Below, piece after piece: positions 15,497 to 15,921 of a DNA stretch of 15,921 nt (positions are counted from its first letter, which is position 1; every line of letters begins with the position of its first letter). This DNA comes from Clostridium sp. CAG:253 (lineage in GTDB: Bacteria; Bacillota; Clostridia; Lachnospirales; Lachnospiraceae). The notes below the pieces were generated by a model, which was not told the origin of the DNA, ran no database searches, and saw only the letters and a program-made list of their open reading frames with translations. The position numbers and the translations under genes are program-made. The stretch lies in the NCBI GenBank assembly GCA_000436755.1, contig FR887336.1, positions 77,408 to 93,328 of the forward strand, read 5' to 3'.

Positions 15497-15525
15497 ATGT
15501 TATATTAACTTTGCCTATATGTCAA
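15497..15525 (-). promoter_or_regulatory. Promoter of the exonuclease gene
   Basis: On the minus strand a perfect -35 TTGACA (15525-15520) is followed after 17 bases by TAACAT (15502-15497). An overlapping TATAAC is a better -10 sequence but at only 15 bases. Transcription would begin about 40 bases before the TTG start. Confidence 0.65.
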
Positions 15526-15546
15526 TGCTGCCAGAAAGTGCTCAAA

Positions 15547-15575
15547 TTGACTTATTCCTAGTTTTATGATATAAT
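15547..15575 (+). promoter_or_regulatory. Strong SigA-type promoter of veg
   Basis: TTGACT (15547-15552), a 17-base spacer and a perfect TATAAT (15570-15575). Transcription should start near 15582, giving a leader of about 60 bases. A strong promoter fits veg, named in Bacillus for its abundant vegetative transcription. Confidence 0.88.
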
Positions 15576-15641
15576 TTCTCTTGTAGCATTTTGTTCAGAT
15601 TGAATTATAAGCAATCTATTTTTGAAAGGTACAGGTGAAAC

Positions 15642-15881
15642 ATGAGTCAAGCAGATATTAAAAAAGTAAAATCTTCGGTTGATAAGAATGTCGGAAACAG
15701 AGTTAAAATCCGTGCAAACCGCGGAAGACACAAAATTGACATTACAGAGGGTGTTATCAGCGAGACTTATCCAAGCATCTTCCTTGTTGAAGTTGAAAAC
15801 AAATTAGATGATACAGTTCAAACAGTTTCTTTCAGCTATACTGATGTTCTTACAAAAGATGTTCAGATGCAGCTTCTGTAA
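15642..15881 (+). CDS. veg: Veg protein
   Basis: A complete 79-residue protein matching the Veg family in length and in its conserved core (N-R-V-K-I-R-A-N-R-G-R, residues 18-28, followed by a G-V-I-x-x-T-Y-P-S-I-F stretch). In Bacillus subtilis, Veg stimulates biofilm matrix gene expression by a route that affects SinR; the mechanism elsewhere is unclear. The fold is a small SH3-like barrel of beta strands. The ATG at 15642 is preceded by AGGTGA, which matches the downstream part of the anti-SD complement at 3 bases; AAAGG lies further up. It has a canonical promoter of its own and diverges from the exonuclease. The last 40 bases of the window after its stop show no terminator or gene, so what follows veg is unseen. 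Confidence 0.95.
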   Translation: MSQADIKKVKSSVDKNVGNRVKIRANRGRHKIDITEGVISETYPSIFLVEVENKLDDTVQTVSFSYTDVLTKDVQMQLL

Positions 15882-15921
15882 ACTGTTGATGCACTTAGGA
15901 TATAAAGGCTGTCCGATAAAC

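Overview
The window looks like chromosome of a low-GC Gram-positive anaerobe of the class Clostridia, most likely a Lachnospiraceae-type organism. This is inferred from the AT-rich sequence, strong AGGAGG-type ribosome binding sites with some GTG/TTG starts, an era/YqzL-like arrangement, a Veg protein, a YtvI-like permease, and a secreted papain-family protease with lectin-like and BIG2-like domains. I ran no database search; family calls come from motifs read by eye. I see no rRNA, tRNA, CRISPR array, insertion sequence or prophage.

Left half (1-9999, all minus strand). Read in the direction of transcription, a long co-directional run starts at a good promoter near 10070-10098. The genes are a membrane sensor diguanylate cyclase (GGDEF intact, I-site missing), a 7TM protein with degenerate GGDEF and degenerate EAL domains, and a second 7TM protein of the same architecture whose EAL residues are all present. 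Next come an M16C (PreP-like) zinc peptidase, the GTPase Era, and the first 33 codons of a YqzL-like small protein that runs off the left edge (recO would be expected next). The first three genes overlap by 11-13 bases, the third is 18 bases from the peptidase gene, and the peptidase is 60 bases from era. No terminator is visible between the promoter and era. A membrane-tethered cyclic-di-GMP synthesis/degradation module therefore appears physically joined to a housekeeping ribosome-assembly/repair locus.

Middle (10000-12534). A VanZ-like membrane protein gene diverges from the cyclase operon. It converges on a gene for an AI-2E/YtvI-type permease, with a bidirectional terminator between them. 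The permease gene is divergent from the protease gene; the 240-base region between them holds dyads and a direct repeat that look regulatory.

Right part (12535-15921). A secreted C1A cysteine protease (signal peptide, protease, lectin-like region, two basic BIG2-like domains) converges on a DEDDh 3'-5' exonuclease gene. Their shared terminator overlaps the last codons of the exonuclease. The exonuclease and veg are divergent, from back-to-back SigA-type promoters. veg is complete and the window ends 40 bases after it.

The most interesting part is the three-gene c-di-GMP module with one apparently active phosphodiesterase and one dead paralogue. Second is the control region of the surface protease. 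I did not find a clearly new type of system.
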